In this document: one piece after another, positions 7,979-14,435 of the stretch
Numbering within the stretch: position 1 is the first letter of the stretch
Layout of the letters: every line of letters begins with the position of its first letter
Origin: Kineothrix sp. MSJ-39
GTDB taxonomy: Bacteria; Bacillota; Clostridia; Lachnospirales; Lachnospiraceae
DNA length: 55,027 bases
NCBI RefSeq assembly: GCF_018917935.1
Contig: NZ_JAHLPN010000020.1
Coordinates: 1 to 55,027 of the forward strand
Reading direction: 5' to 3'
The notes under the pieces: model-generated
Told to the model about the DNA's origin: nothing
What the model saw: only the letters and a program-made list of their open reading frames with translations
Databases searched by the model: none
Position numbers and translations under genes: made by a program

Positions 7979-8014
7979 AAGTCGCCGGATGTTGCAGATG
8001 ACATCCGGCGACTT
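7979..8014. terminator. Terminator between convergent genes
   Basis: AAGTCGCCGGATGT (7979-7992) and ACATCCGGCGACTT (8001-8014) form a perfect 14-bp stem with an 8-base loop. The minus-strand reading runs into TTTTTC, so it best terminates the leftward XRE gene; it may also stop transcripts of the nitroreductase. Confidence 0.8.
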
Positions 8015-8016
8015 GA

Positions 8017-8367
8017 TTATTTCTGGTTTTCAAAAAGACTTTGTGCCCGCTCCTGTAAACGGATCTGATTATCATGATTCAGTCTGCGATAGTAGTCTAA
8101 AAGACGATGCTCCTTTGCGGTCAGATGATTGGAGTGTGGCATCGTATTATCCGGCAGATCATAATAATCGGACAGTCCTAATATAAAATCTGTAGTTGTA
8201 TGCAGCTCACGCGCCATATTGCCGAGCGTTTCTCCCTTGGGTTCATATGTATTTTTTTCATAGCGGGATAATGTGGCAGGTGTCACGTCAATACAGGCTG
8301 CAAGATGTTTCTGGGAAATATTTCGTTCCTCTCTTAAGAAGACAATTCTCTCGCCAATTGTGTCCAC
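8017..8367 (-). CDS. XRE family helix-turn-helix regulator
   Basis: 116 aa. Residues 4-65 form a classical helix-turn-helix (IVFLREERNISQKHLAACID, then TPATLSRYEKNTYEPKGETL). The C-terminal ~50 residues are helical and charged, possibly a dimerisation part. It is transcribed away from the LytTR gene with a ~220-base shared upstream region, so it may control itself and that neighbour. An AGGAGG sequence precedes the start on the minus strand. Confidence 0.88.
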   Translation of the reverse strand: MDTIGERIVFLREERNISQKHLAACIDVTPATLSRYEKNTYEPKGETLGNMARELHTTTDFILGLSDYYDLPDNTMPHSNHLTAKEHRLLDYYRRLNHDNQIRLQERAQSLFENQK

Positions 8368-8530
8368 GATTCATCCTCCTTTTGTCATTTGTAGTAAAAG
8401 CCGGTCATATAGTACTGGAAAATTACGGTATTATGCTAATTATGACACAATATATGTTAAATTTGCCAAAACGCACTAAATTGTAACAAAAAGAGTGAAA
8501 TTGCTATTTTAATATGTTATACTGCCGATG

Positions 8531-8541
8531 TGAGGGGATAA
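8531..8541 (+). other. TGAGGGGATAA in the LytTR gene leader, complementary to the candidate sRNA
   Basis: TGAGGGGATAA (8531-8541) lies 46 bases before the LytTR start. It is a perfect 11-base complement of TTATCCCCTCA (23044-23054) in the single-stranded linker of the candidate small RNA. The same TGAGGGG core recurs at the ribosome site (8573-8579). The match is seen directly; an interaction is inference. Confidence 0.3.
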
Positions 8542-8586
8542 ATTAAGGGATAATCCAATACAAATGAATAAGTGAGGGGTCTTTAT

Positions 8587-9279
8587 ATGTATAGAGTGTG
8601 CGTTTATGATGGTAAGGCAGCAGAGGATACTCTATTTATAAAAGAGATAGTCATTGATGAGAGGGGAGAAGTACAGGAAATCTCGGAAAGTCAGAATTTC
8701 AATGACTATTATGCAAGAATTTCAGAAAAGGAAAAAGAACGTCCGGATATTTTGGTAACAGAGTTAAACCATAATGCACGGGAATTGCAGTTGATCGAGC
8801 AGATGTGGAAGATGAATCCGGATCTGCAGACTGTTTATGTAATGGACAAGTCCCATGTGTTGACAAAGCCTGTTTCGCAGAGCGCAGTAGTAGAATGTGT
8901 AAATCGGCGGATGATAGAGGATCACAATATGGTATCCTTCCATACGAAAAGGAAGATGCTTGCTGTAAATGCACGGGAAGTTACCCATGTGGAGAGCAAA
9001 AAGCATAATGTGCTGATCTATCAGGACGGTATTCCATATAAGTTCCGGTTGAAGATGGATGAATGTCTGGCACAAATGCCGGACTATTTTATTCGAGTAC
9101 ATCAGAGTTATGCAGTCAATTTCTATTATATCGACAGTTTTGAACGGAAAGGAATTATTCTGCGGAGTGGAAATAAAATCATGATAAGCAGGAAGTATTT
9201 TACGCAGGCAAAGAAGAAATATGATGAGCTGCTTGCGCAGAAGAAAAAGGACAATGATAAACAGCCGAGCCATTCATAG
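8587..9279 (+). CDS. LytTR-type DNA-binding protein with a degenerate receiver domain
   Basis: 230 aa. Residues ~115-222 are a LytTR DNA-binding domain (LAVNAREVTHVESKKHNVLI; FIRVHQSYAVN). The first ~105 residues look like a shrunken response-regulator receiver. PDILVTEL aligns with the phosphoacceptor strand but has Glu59 where Asp is expected. The acidic pair near the N-terminus is reduced to YDG, and the segment before TKP (94-95) is shortened. It is therefore probably not phosphorylated. ATG 8587 is preferred over the GTG at 8572, since the latter lies in the AGTGAGGGG ribosome site. Confidence 0.82.
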   Translation: MYRVCVYDGKAAEDTLFIKEIVIDERGEVQEISESQNFNDYYARISEKEKERPDILVTELNHNARELQLIEQMWKMNPDLQTVYVMDKSHVLTKPVSQSAVVECVNRRMIEDHNMVSFHTKRKMLAVNAREVTHVESKKHNVLIYQDGIPYKFRLKMDECLAQMPDYFIRVHQSYAVNFYYIDSFERKGIILRSGNKIMISRKYFTQAKKKYDELLAQKKKDNDKQPSHS

Positions 9280-9359
9280 AAAATGCCATGCTCATTCATA
9301 GAATGCTGCGCCGAGCCATTCATAGCCCTGCGGGCTATTCATGTTGGGCTGGCGCCCAA
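9272..9359 (+). repeat. ATTCATAG repeats and hairpins after the LytTR gene
   Basis: ATTCATAG occurs at 9272-9279, 9294-9301 and 9318-9325, and ATTCATG at 9337-9343, a spacing of 22, 24 and 19 bases. CCGAGCCATTCATAG is present twice (9265-9279 and 9311-9325). Two hairpins lie between and after: AGCCC/GGGCT (9324-9336) and TTGGGC/GCCCAA (9344-9359). The roughly two-turn spacing is like that of LytTR binding repeats. It could also be a dispersed palindromic repeat. Confidence 0.5.
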
Positions 9360-9379
9360 TAAGTCTAAAATAAAAAATA

Positions 9380-9420
9380 GCTGGAAGTGCATAAATGCCC
9401 TCCAGCCATTTTTATTTTAT
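9380..9420. terminator. Bidirectional terminator between LytTR and rubrerythrin genes
   Basis: GCTGGA (9380-9385) pairs with TCCAGC (9401-9406), with an inner GCAT/ATGC helix. T-rich runs flank it on both strands (9408-9420 on plus; A-rich 9367-9378 gives T on minus). It separates two convergent genes. Confidence 0.75.
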
Positions 9421-9438
9421 CCTTGCTCGGCTTACAGC

Positions 9439-10023
9439 TTAACCAAAGTATCTATCCAGAAGTCCTTTGAGTGCTTTTCCGTGTCTAGCTTCATCCCTTG
9501 CCATTTCATGCACTGTATCATGGATTGCATCCAGGTTGTTTTTCTTAGCGCATTTTGCAAGATCTACCTTACCGGCTGTTGCACCGAATTCGCAGTCAAC
9601 ACGCCATTTGAGGTTGTCCTTTGTTGTAGCCTTCATGTTTGGCTCCAGATCTTCGCCGAGCATTTCAGCGAATTTAGCTGCGTGTTCAGCTTCTTCGTAA
9701 GCAGCTTTTTCCCAGTAAAGGCCGATTTCCGGATATCCTTCACGGTGAGCGATTCTTGCCATGCAAAGGTACATACCAACTTCGGAGCATTCTCCTTCAA
9801 AGTTTGCTTTTAACTGCTCGAAGATATACTTCTTATCTTCGTCTGAGATTTCAGGGTTGTTCTTTACTGTCTGGCCGTAAACACCATATTCATGTTCTGC
9901 AGCGAGTGTCATTTCACCTTCTACTGCTTTGAACTTGTCCGGACCTACATGACATACCGGACATTCTGCCGGAGGATTTTCTCCTTCATAAACATAACCA
10001 CATACCTGACATACATACTTCAT
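9439..10023 (-). CDS. Reverse rubrerythrin (N-terminal rubredoxin, ferritin-like diiron domain)
   Basis: 194 aa. Residues 1-38 form a rubredoxin iron site with C5/C8 (CQVC) and C21/C24 (CPVC). The remainder is a ferritin-like four-helix domain with the Glu-rich iron ligands (EGECSEVGMYLCMARIAHRE; EEAEHAAKFAE; DEARHGKAL). The rubredoxin-first order defines the reverse type, an NADH-linked peroxide reductase in clostridia. It lies just downstream of a PerR-like gene on the same strand, which fits oxidative-stress control. An 18-bp palindrome (10073-10090) lies in the gap. Confidence 0.93.
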   Translation of the reverse strand: MKYVCQVCGYVYEGENPPAECPVCHVGPDKFKAVEGEMTLAAEHEYGVYGQTVKNNPEISDEDKKYIFEQLKANFEGECSEVGMYLCMARIAHREGYPEIGLYWEKAAYEEAEHAAKFAEMLGEDLEPNMKATTKDNLKWRVDCEFGATAGKVDLAKCAKKNNLDAIHDTVHEMARDEARHGKALKGLLDRYFG

Positions 10024-10072
10024 ACTTCATTTCTCCTTTTCTTTTTTCATATTTTTCATTTTATTTTATGTT

Positions 10073-10090
10073 GTTTGAAATATTTCAAAC
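10073..10090. promoter_or_regulatory. 18-bp perfect palindrome upstream of rubrerythrin
   Basis: GTTTGAAATATTTCAAAC is self-complementary. On the minus strand its TTGAAA would sit near a -35 for the rubrerythrin gene. No T run follows, so it is an operator candidate rather than a terminator. Confidence 0.5.
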
Positions 10091-10124
10091 GTGAAACTGT
10101 GATTTTGCTCACAGAAGTTACCAT

Positions 10125-10514
10125 TTATTCAGCTTTGACACAGGATGGACAAAGCCCGTAAAAGTGAGTGCAGTGTCCTTTGATCTTCCCTGCAAAATGC
10201 GCGCCTGCCAGTTTGTCGATAGAATCGATATCCGGCATTTCCAGATCCAGCACGGCATGGCAGCGTTCACACACAAAATGATAATGTGGTGAGGTATCTG
10301 CGTCAAAGTGATCGACGCCGTCGCCCAGATGCAATCTGAGAAGCTGTCCGCGATCGGAAAGCAGTGTCAGATTCCGATAGACGGTGCCAAGACTGATATT
10401 GGGGAATTCTTCCCGGATGTTGGCATACACGACATCAGCAGTAGGATGATCTTTACGGGTCATTAAAAACTGTAAGATAGCTTCGCGCTGCCTGCTGTAT
10501 TTTAATCCAGCCAT
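10125..10514 (-). CDS. Fur family regulator, PerR-like
   Basis: 129 aa. A winged helix occupies residues 1-75 (SRQREAILQFL; SLGTVYRNLTLLSDRGQLL), then a dimerisation domain follows with His-rich DHFDADTSPHYHF and two structural zinc CxxC pairs (C82/C85 and C122/C125). PerR proteins repress peroxide-defence genes with Fe or Mn and are inactivated by peroxide. The neighbouring rubrerythrin and TTATTATAATAA in its own upstream palindromes favour PerR over Fur or Zur. An AGGAG site precedes the ATG. Confidence 0.88.
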   Translation of the reverse strand: MAGLKYSRQREAILQFLMTRKDHPTADVVYANIREEFPNISLGTVYRNLTLLSDRGQLLRLHLGDGVDHFDADTSPHYHFVCERCHAVLDLEMPDIDSIDKLAGAHFAGKIKGHCTHFYGLCPSCVKAE

Positions 10515-10539
10515 CTGACTTCTCCTTTCTGTTATCAGA

Positions 10540-10571
10540 AACAGTAATCGTTACTGTTATTATAATAACAG
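10540..10571. promoter_or_regulatory. Overlapping palindromic operators upstream of the PerR-like gene
   Basis: AACAGTAA (10540-10547) and TTACTGTT (10551-10558) flank TCG. The next half overlaps CTGTTATTATAATAACAG (10554-10571), a perfect 18-bp palindrome with a PerR-box-like centre (TTATTATAATAA). The CTGTT/AACAG unit also occurs at 10529-10544. The arrangement suggests autoregulation with two dimer sites. Confidence 0.6.
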
Positions 10572-10703
10572 ATAATAAAATTTTGTCAACAGATTTTAAT
10601 AAAAATTTTCTAAAAAGGATAATATTCCTCGAAACTGCATAGACGACTGAAAATGAACAGGCTATACTATAGGTACAAAGTAGAATTTTGCAGGAGAAAA
10701 GCT

Positions 10704-11843
10704 ATGAAAGATAAGATGAAAAATGTATCACTTCGTACAAAACTGATTATGGCGTGTACGGCGATGGTACTGATTCCGCTTGTTTTGACACTGTTATCCT
10801 TTTGCCTGCTCCGTCTGTATATGACACATCGTATGGGATCTCAAGCTGCTCTGATTTTTGCCGAGCAGAAGATCAGCCGGACTTTCTTTTTTGATATGTT
10901 TATGGCAATTGTCCTGATCATGTTTTTCTCGGTCTATATGTTCAGGGGACTGCTGCACAGATGGTTTGTCAGACCGATCGATGAGCTCAGCGTAGCCATG
11001 AAAAACATTGCGGAAGGCAATCTGGAATATCAGCTGAATGTCCAATATACGGGAGAAGTCGGGGAACTGTTTCATAATTATGAAGAGATGCGGCTCCGGT
11101 TGAAGGAATCGACGGAAGAGTCCATAGAAAATGAAAAGAAAAATAAGGAACTGATCAGCAATATCACGCATGATCTGAAAACGCCGATCACTTCCATTAC
11201 CGGATATGTGGAAGGCATTATGGATGGTGTGGCGGATACGCCGGAGAAGATGGATAAATATATCCGTACGATCTATAATAAATCAAACGAGCTGAACCGT
11301 CTGATCAATGAGCTGACATTTTATGCGGGAATTGATTGTAACAGAATTCCATATAATTTCAGAAGGATGAACGTGGCGGAATTTTTCCAGGATTGTGTGG
11401 AAGAAGTCGGACTGGATCTGGAGTCGAAAGATATTGAACTGAATTTTTACAATCTGGTTTCGCCGGAAACGCAGATCATTGCGGATCCGGAGCAGCTCCG
11501 CCGTGTGATCAGTAATATTATAGGAAACAGTGTGAAATATCTGGATAAGGAGCACGGAAAGATTGAGATCCGAATTCTGGATGAAGTGGATGCGATCCGT
11601 GTGGAGATTGAAGACAACGGAAAGGGAATAGCAGCAAAAGATCTGGGACACATTTTTGAGCGGTTTTACCGCACGGATTCTTCCCGCAATTCCACAAAGG
11701 GCGGAAGTGGTATCGGTCTTTCCATTGTAAAGAAGATCATAGAAGATCACGGCGGTTATATCTGGGCAACCAGCAGGGAAGGAGAAGAAACCTGTATGCA
11801 TTTCGTGATCAGAAAGTACAAAGAGGTAGAACGTGATGAATAA
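10704..11843 (+). CDS. Sensor histidine kinase
   Basis: 379 aa. Two transmembrane helices (about residues 13-34 and 56-75) bound a very short external loop, so it probably senses through the membrane or a partner. A HAMP region follows, then HisKA with the phosphorylated His in SNITHDLKTPITS, and an ATPase domain with N (ISNIIGNSVKYL), G1 (EDNGKGI) and G2 (GGSGIGLSI) boxes. The start at 10704 follows AGGAG with the right spacing; an upstream in-frame ATG at 10653 has none. It overlaps the response regulator by 8 bases, so the two form a pair. Confidence 0.92.
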   Translation: MKDKMKNVSLRTKLIMACTAMVLIPLVLTLLSFCLLRLYMTHRMGSQAALIFAEQKISRTFFFDMFMAIVLIMFFSVYMFRGLLHRWFVRPIDELSVAMKNIAEGNLEYQLNVQYTGEVGELFHNYEEMRLRLKESTEESIENEKKNKELISNITHDLKTPITSITGYVEGIMDGVADTPEKMDKYIRTIYNKSNELNRLINELTFYAGIDCNRIPYNFRRMNVAEFFQDCVEEVGLDLESKDIELNFYNLVSPETQIIADPEQLRRVISNIIGNSVKYLDKEHGKIEIRILDEVDAIRVEIEDNGKGIAAKDLGHIFERFYRTDSSRNSTKGGSGIGLSIVKKIIEDHGGYIWATSREGEETCMHFVIRKYKEVERDE

Positions 11844-12525
11844 GATTTTAATTATTGAAGATGAAGAAGCGATCGCAGAGCTGGAAAAGGATTATCTGGA
11901 GATCAGCGATTTTGAAGTAACGATTGAAAATGACGGTGAAAAAGGACTGAAAACAGCACTTTCCGGAGACTTTGACCTGATCATCCTTGATCTGATGCTT
12001 CCGGGCATTGATGGATATGAGATCTGTAAGCAGATCAGAAACCAGAAAAATATCCCGATCATCATGGTATCGGCAAAGAAGGATGACATTGATAAGATCA
12101 GAGGACTGGGACTCGGCGCAGATGATTATATGACAAAACCGTTCAGCCCGAGCGAGCTGGTGGCGCGTGTAAAAGCGCATTTGTCCCGGTATGAAAGACT
12201 GATCGGATCCAACCAGAAGCAGAATGACATTGTGGAGATCCGTGGCATTAAGATCGATAAAACAGCAAGAAGAGTGTATGTGGACGGGGAAGAAAAGGTG
12301 TTCACGACAAAGGAATTTGATCTTCTGACATTTTTAGCAGAGAATCCGAACCATGTTTTTACCAAAGATGAACTGTTCCGCGAGATCTGGGATATGGATT
12401 CGGTCGGAGATATTGCGACCGTTACGGTGCACATCAAGAAGATAAGAGAAAAGATCGAGTACGACACTTCCAAGCCGCAGTACATTGAAACTATTTGGGG
12501 TGTTGGATATAGATTTAAAGTATAA
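11836..12525 (+). CDS. OmpR/PhoB family response regulator
   Basis: 229 aa. The receiver domain has phosphoacceptor D52 (LIILDLMLPG), an acidic pair at residues 9-10 and the K101-P pair. A winged helix DNA-binding domain covers ~130-229, ending WGVGYRFKV. It overlaps the kinase 3' end. The regulon is not evident from neighbours. The final codons are part of a 16-bp perfect inverted repeat, and a second copy of the same C-terminal peptide follows out of frame. Confidence 0.93.
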   Translation: MNKILIIEDEEAIAELEKDYLEISDFEVTIENDGEKGLKTALSGDFDLIILDLMLPGIDGYEICKQIRNQKNIPIIMVSAKKDDIDKIRGLGLGADDYMTKPFSPSELVARVKAHLSRYERLIGSNQKQNDIVEIRGIKIDKTARRVYVDGEEKVFTTKEFDLLTFLAENPNHVFTKDELFREIWDMDSVGDIATVTVHIKKIREKIEYDTSKPQYIETIWGVGYRFKV

Positions 12526-12548
12526 ATATGAGCACCCCAAATAGTTTC
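12487..12548. repeat. 16-bp perfect inverted repeat at the response regulator 3' end
   Basis: GAAACTATTTGGGGTG (12487-12502) and CACCCCAAATAGTTTC (12533-12548) are exact complements separated by 30 bases. The left arm is coding. No T run follows the right arm. It could stabilise the transcript end, weakly terminate, or be a rearrangement scar. Confidence 0.65.
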
Positions 12549-12559
12549 GTGAGATGCGT

Positions 12560-12589
12560 TGGGGCGTTGGCTACAGGTTTAAGGTATGA
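12560..12589 (+). pseudogene. Relic of a second response regulator C-terminus
   Basis: These ten codons read WGVGYRFKV then stop, identical in protein to the end of the intact regulator 35 bases upstream. Most third positions differ (GGC/GGT, TAC/TAT, AGG/AGA and so on), so it is a diverged copy and not a recent duplication. Homology ends just before the Trp codon. Its stop overlaps the ATG of the pseudouridine synthase, as in a translationally coupled operon. It is probably the remains of another OmpR-type gene lost by deletion. Confidence 0.7.
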
Positions 12590-13281
12590 TGCAGACGATA
12601 ACAGATAATGATATACAATATGAAGATAAAGATCTGCTGGTTGTTTATAAACCGGCGGGACTGGCGACACAGTCAGCGCGGGTAACAAGCCCGGATCTGG
12701 TATCTGCCGTGACGCGGCACTTAAAGGGCGCACCTGTTTATGTGGTGCACAGGCTGGATCAGCCGGTGGAAGGACTGCTCGTGCTGGCAAAGACAAAGCA
12801 GGCAGCAGCGGGGCTGAATAAGCAGCTTTTGGCGGGAACGTTGAATAAGCAATATTATGCACTTGTGCATTGGGCAGAAGAGCTTCCTGCGGAAGGCACG
12901 CTGGTGGATTATTTATGGAAGAACCCGCAGACGCAGAAGGCGGAAATTGTGGCGCAGGCATCCGGGAAAGGGAAACAGGCAAAGCTGCAGTACCGTCTGC
13001 TGACAAAGGAAGCTGACACAGCACTGCTGGATGTGAGAATAGAAACCGGCAGGTTCCATCAGATCAGGGCACAGCTTGCACATGCGGGATTTCCGATACT
13101 GGGAGATCAGAAATACGGAACGCAGGCTTCTACGGAGCGCTCTAAGGAACTGGGAATCAAAAATGTCTCGCTTTTTGCCTATGCGCTTGCTTTTACACAT
13201 CCAAAAACCGGAAAACAAATGGAATTTCAGGTGAATTCTCAAAATCCGGCGATCAGCCATTTATTAACAACTATGAATTAA
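12586..13281 (+). CDS. RluA family pseudouridine synthase
   Basis: 231 aa. The catalytic motif HRLD (Asp58) lies in VVHRLDQPVEGLLVLAKT, and the later RFHQIRAQLAHAGFPILGDQKYG segment is diagnostic. The enzyme isomerises uridine to pseudouridine in rRNA or tRNA. There is no N-terminal S4 domain, so it is the short RluA/YlyB-like form. The usual T/S-SG after HRLD is replaced by VEG. ATG 12586 or 12589 are both possible. The start is coupled to the relic stop codon. Confidence 0.9.
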   Translation: MMQTITDNDIQYEDKDLLVVYKPAGLATQSARVTSPDLVSAVTRHLKGAPVYVVHRLDQPVEGLLVLAKTKQAAAGLNKQLLAGTLNKQYYALVHWAEELPAEGTLVDYLWKNPQTQKAEIVAQASGKGKQAKLQYRLLTKEADTALLDVRIETGRFHQIRAQLAHAGFPILGDQKYGTQASTERSKELGIKNVSLFAYALAFTHPKTGKQMEFQVNSQNPAISHLLTTMN

Positions 13282-13334
13282 GAAAAAATGCCCATACTAA
13301 TCTGGAGGAGAACAGAGCAGGTGGGTGTTTTTTA

Positions 13335-14360
13335 ATGCGTAATATATGGGAAACATATCGAAAACAAATTGAATTTTGTGTGACAGCGGTTCTGTTGTTT
13401 ATCGTGTTCCGGTATTTGATCGGACTGCTGGCTCCGTTTCTGGTGGCAGCGCTCCTGATGGCGGTTTATGAAAAACCGGTCTGTTATCTGAAGCACAGGA
13501 CGGGGATCTGCAGCCAGCTCTGGACTGCAGGCATGCTTCTTCTGACAGTGCTGTTTCTGGTATTGTTTTTCTGGCTGTTCGGCAGAAAAATACTGGCCTA
13601 TGGGATGTTGTTCTGGGAGCGGCGGCTGGAATATCAGGAAACACTTCTGTGTACGGTCAGGGATTGCTGTGGTTATATCGAGACCGGAATGCATCTGGAA
13701 AAAGGAATGCTCTGGCAGAAGCTGCAGCAGGGCAGCATGACAGTCTGTAATAAGCTGTTTGCCATGGCTTACCGCAATTCCTACCAGTATTTCACGGGCG
13801 TGGTGCAGGCAGGGGCTTTTTTACTGATCACGGTAATTGCTACCTTATTATATGCAAAAGAATGGGAGCATCTGCAAAAATGGAGAGAAGAGGAAGACCG
13901 GAAAAGCAGAGTATGGCAGGTGATCGATGAAATTCTGCGCTATCTTCGTGTAAGCCTGCTGGCACAGGGAAAGATCATGACGGTAATCGCACTTTTGTGT
14001 CTGCTGGGATTCCGGATCGCAGGGCTTTCCAATGCACCGGGGCTTGCTGTGCTGACGGCATTTCTGGATGTCCTTCCTTTTATCGGAACAGGGATCGTGA
14101 TCCTGCCTGTGGCAATCTGGCATTTTTTAAAGCGGAATGTGTTCTCGGGTATTGTGCTTTTGCTTACTTACGCGGCGGCTGTATTTGCAAGAGAGTATCT
14201 GGAACCGAAGCTGATCAGTCACAAAATGGGAGTATCGCCGATCCTGACGCTGCTTGGGATCTATGCGGGCGTCAAAGTATTTGGATTTGCGGGAATATTG
14301 TTGGGGCCTTTGTATGTGATCATTTTAGCACAATGGCTCCGAATATTTCGCAAATCTTAA
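13335..14360 (+). CDS. AI-2E transporter family protein, sporulation YtvI-like
   Basis: 341 aa with about seven membrane helices. The C-terminal half is typical: LDVLPFIGTGIVILPVAIW (near residue 237) and PKLISHKMGVSPILTLLGIYAG, the AI-2E family signature. In spore formers this branch includes YtvI, a sporulation membrane protein; other members export small compounds. GGTGGGTG lies 8 bases ahead of the ATG. There is no close partner gene; the next operon has its own promoter. Confidence 0.82.
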   Translation: MRNIWETYRKQIEFCVTAVLLFIVFRYLIGLLAPFLVAALLMAVYEKPVCYLKHRTGICSQLWTAGMLLLTVLFLVLFFWLFGRKILAYGMLFWERRLEYQETLLCTVRDCCGYIETGMHLEKGMLWQKLQQGSMTVCNKLFAMAYRNSYQYFTGVVQAGAFLLITVIATLLYAKEWEHLQKWREEEDRKSRVWQVIDEILRYLRVSLLAQGKIMTVIALLCLLGFRIAGLSNAPGLAVLTAFLDVLPFIGTGIVILPVAIWHFLKRNVFSGIVLLLTYAAAVFAREYLEPKLISHKMGVSPILTLLGIYAGVKVFGFAGILLGPLYVIILAQWLRIFRKS

Positions 14361-14394
14361 GAATACTTTTGTGGAAAGATAGGGAGTTATAGCA

Positions 14395-14400
14395 TATAAT
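14395..14400 (+). promoter_or_regulatory. -10 element of the solute-binding protein operon
   Basis: TATAAT sits 36 bases ahead of the start at 14436. No good -35 is present at 17 bases, so activation by a regulator is possible. Confidence 0.4.
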
Positions 14401-14435
14401 CAAACTTAGAAAAACTGGGAAAGGAAAGTCTGAGT

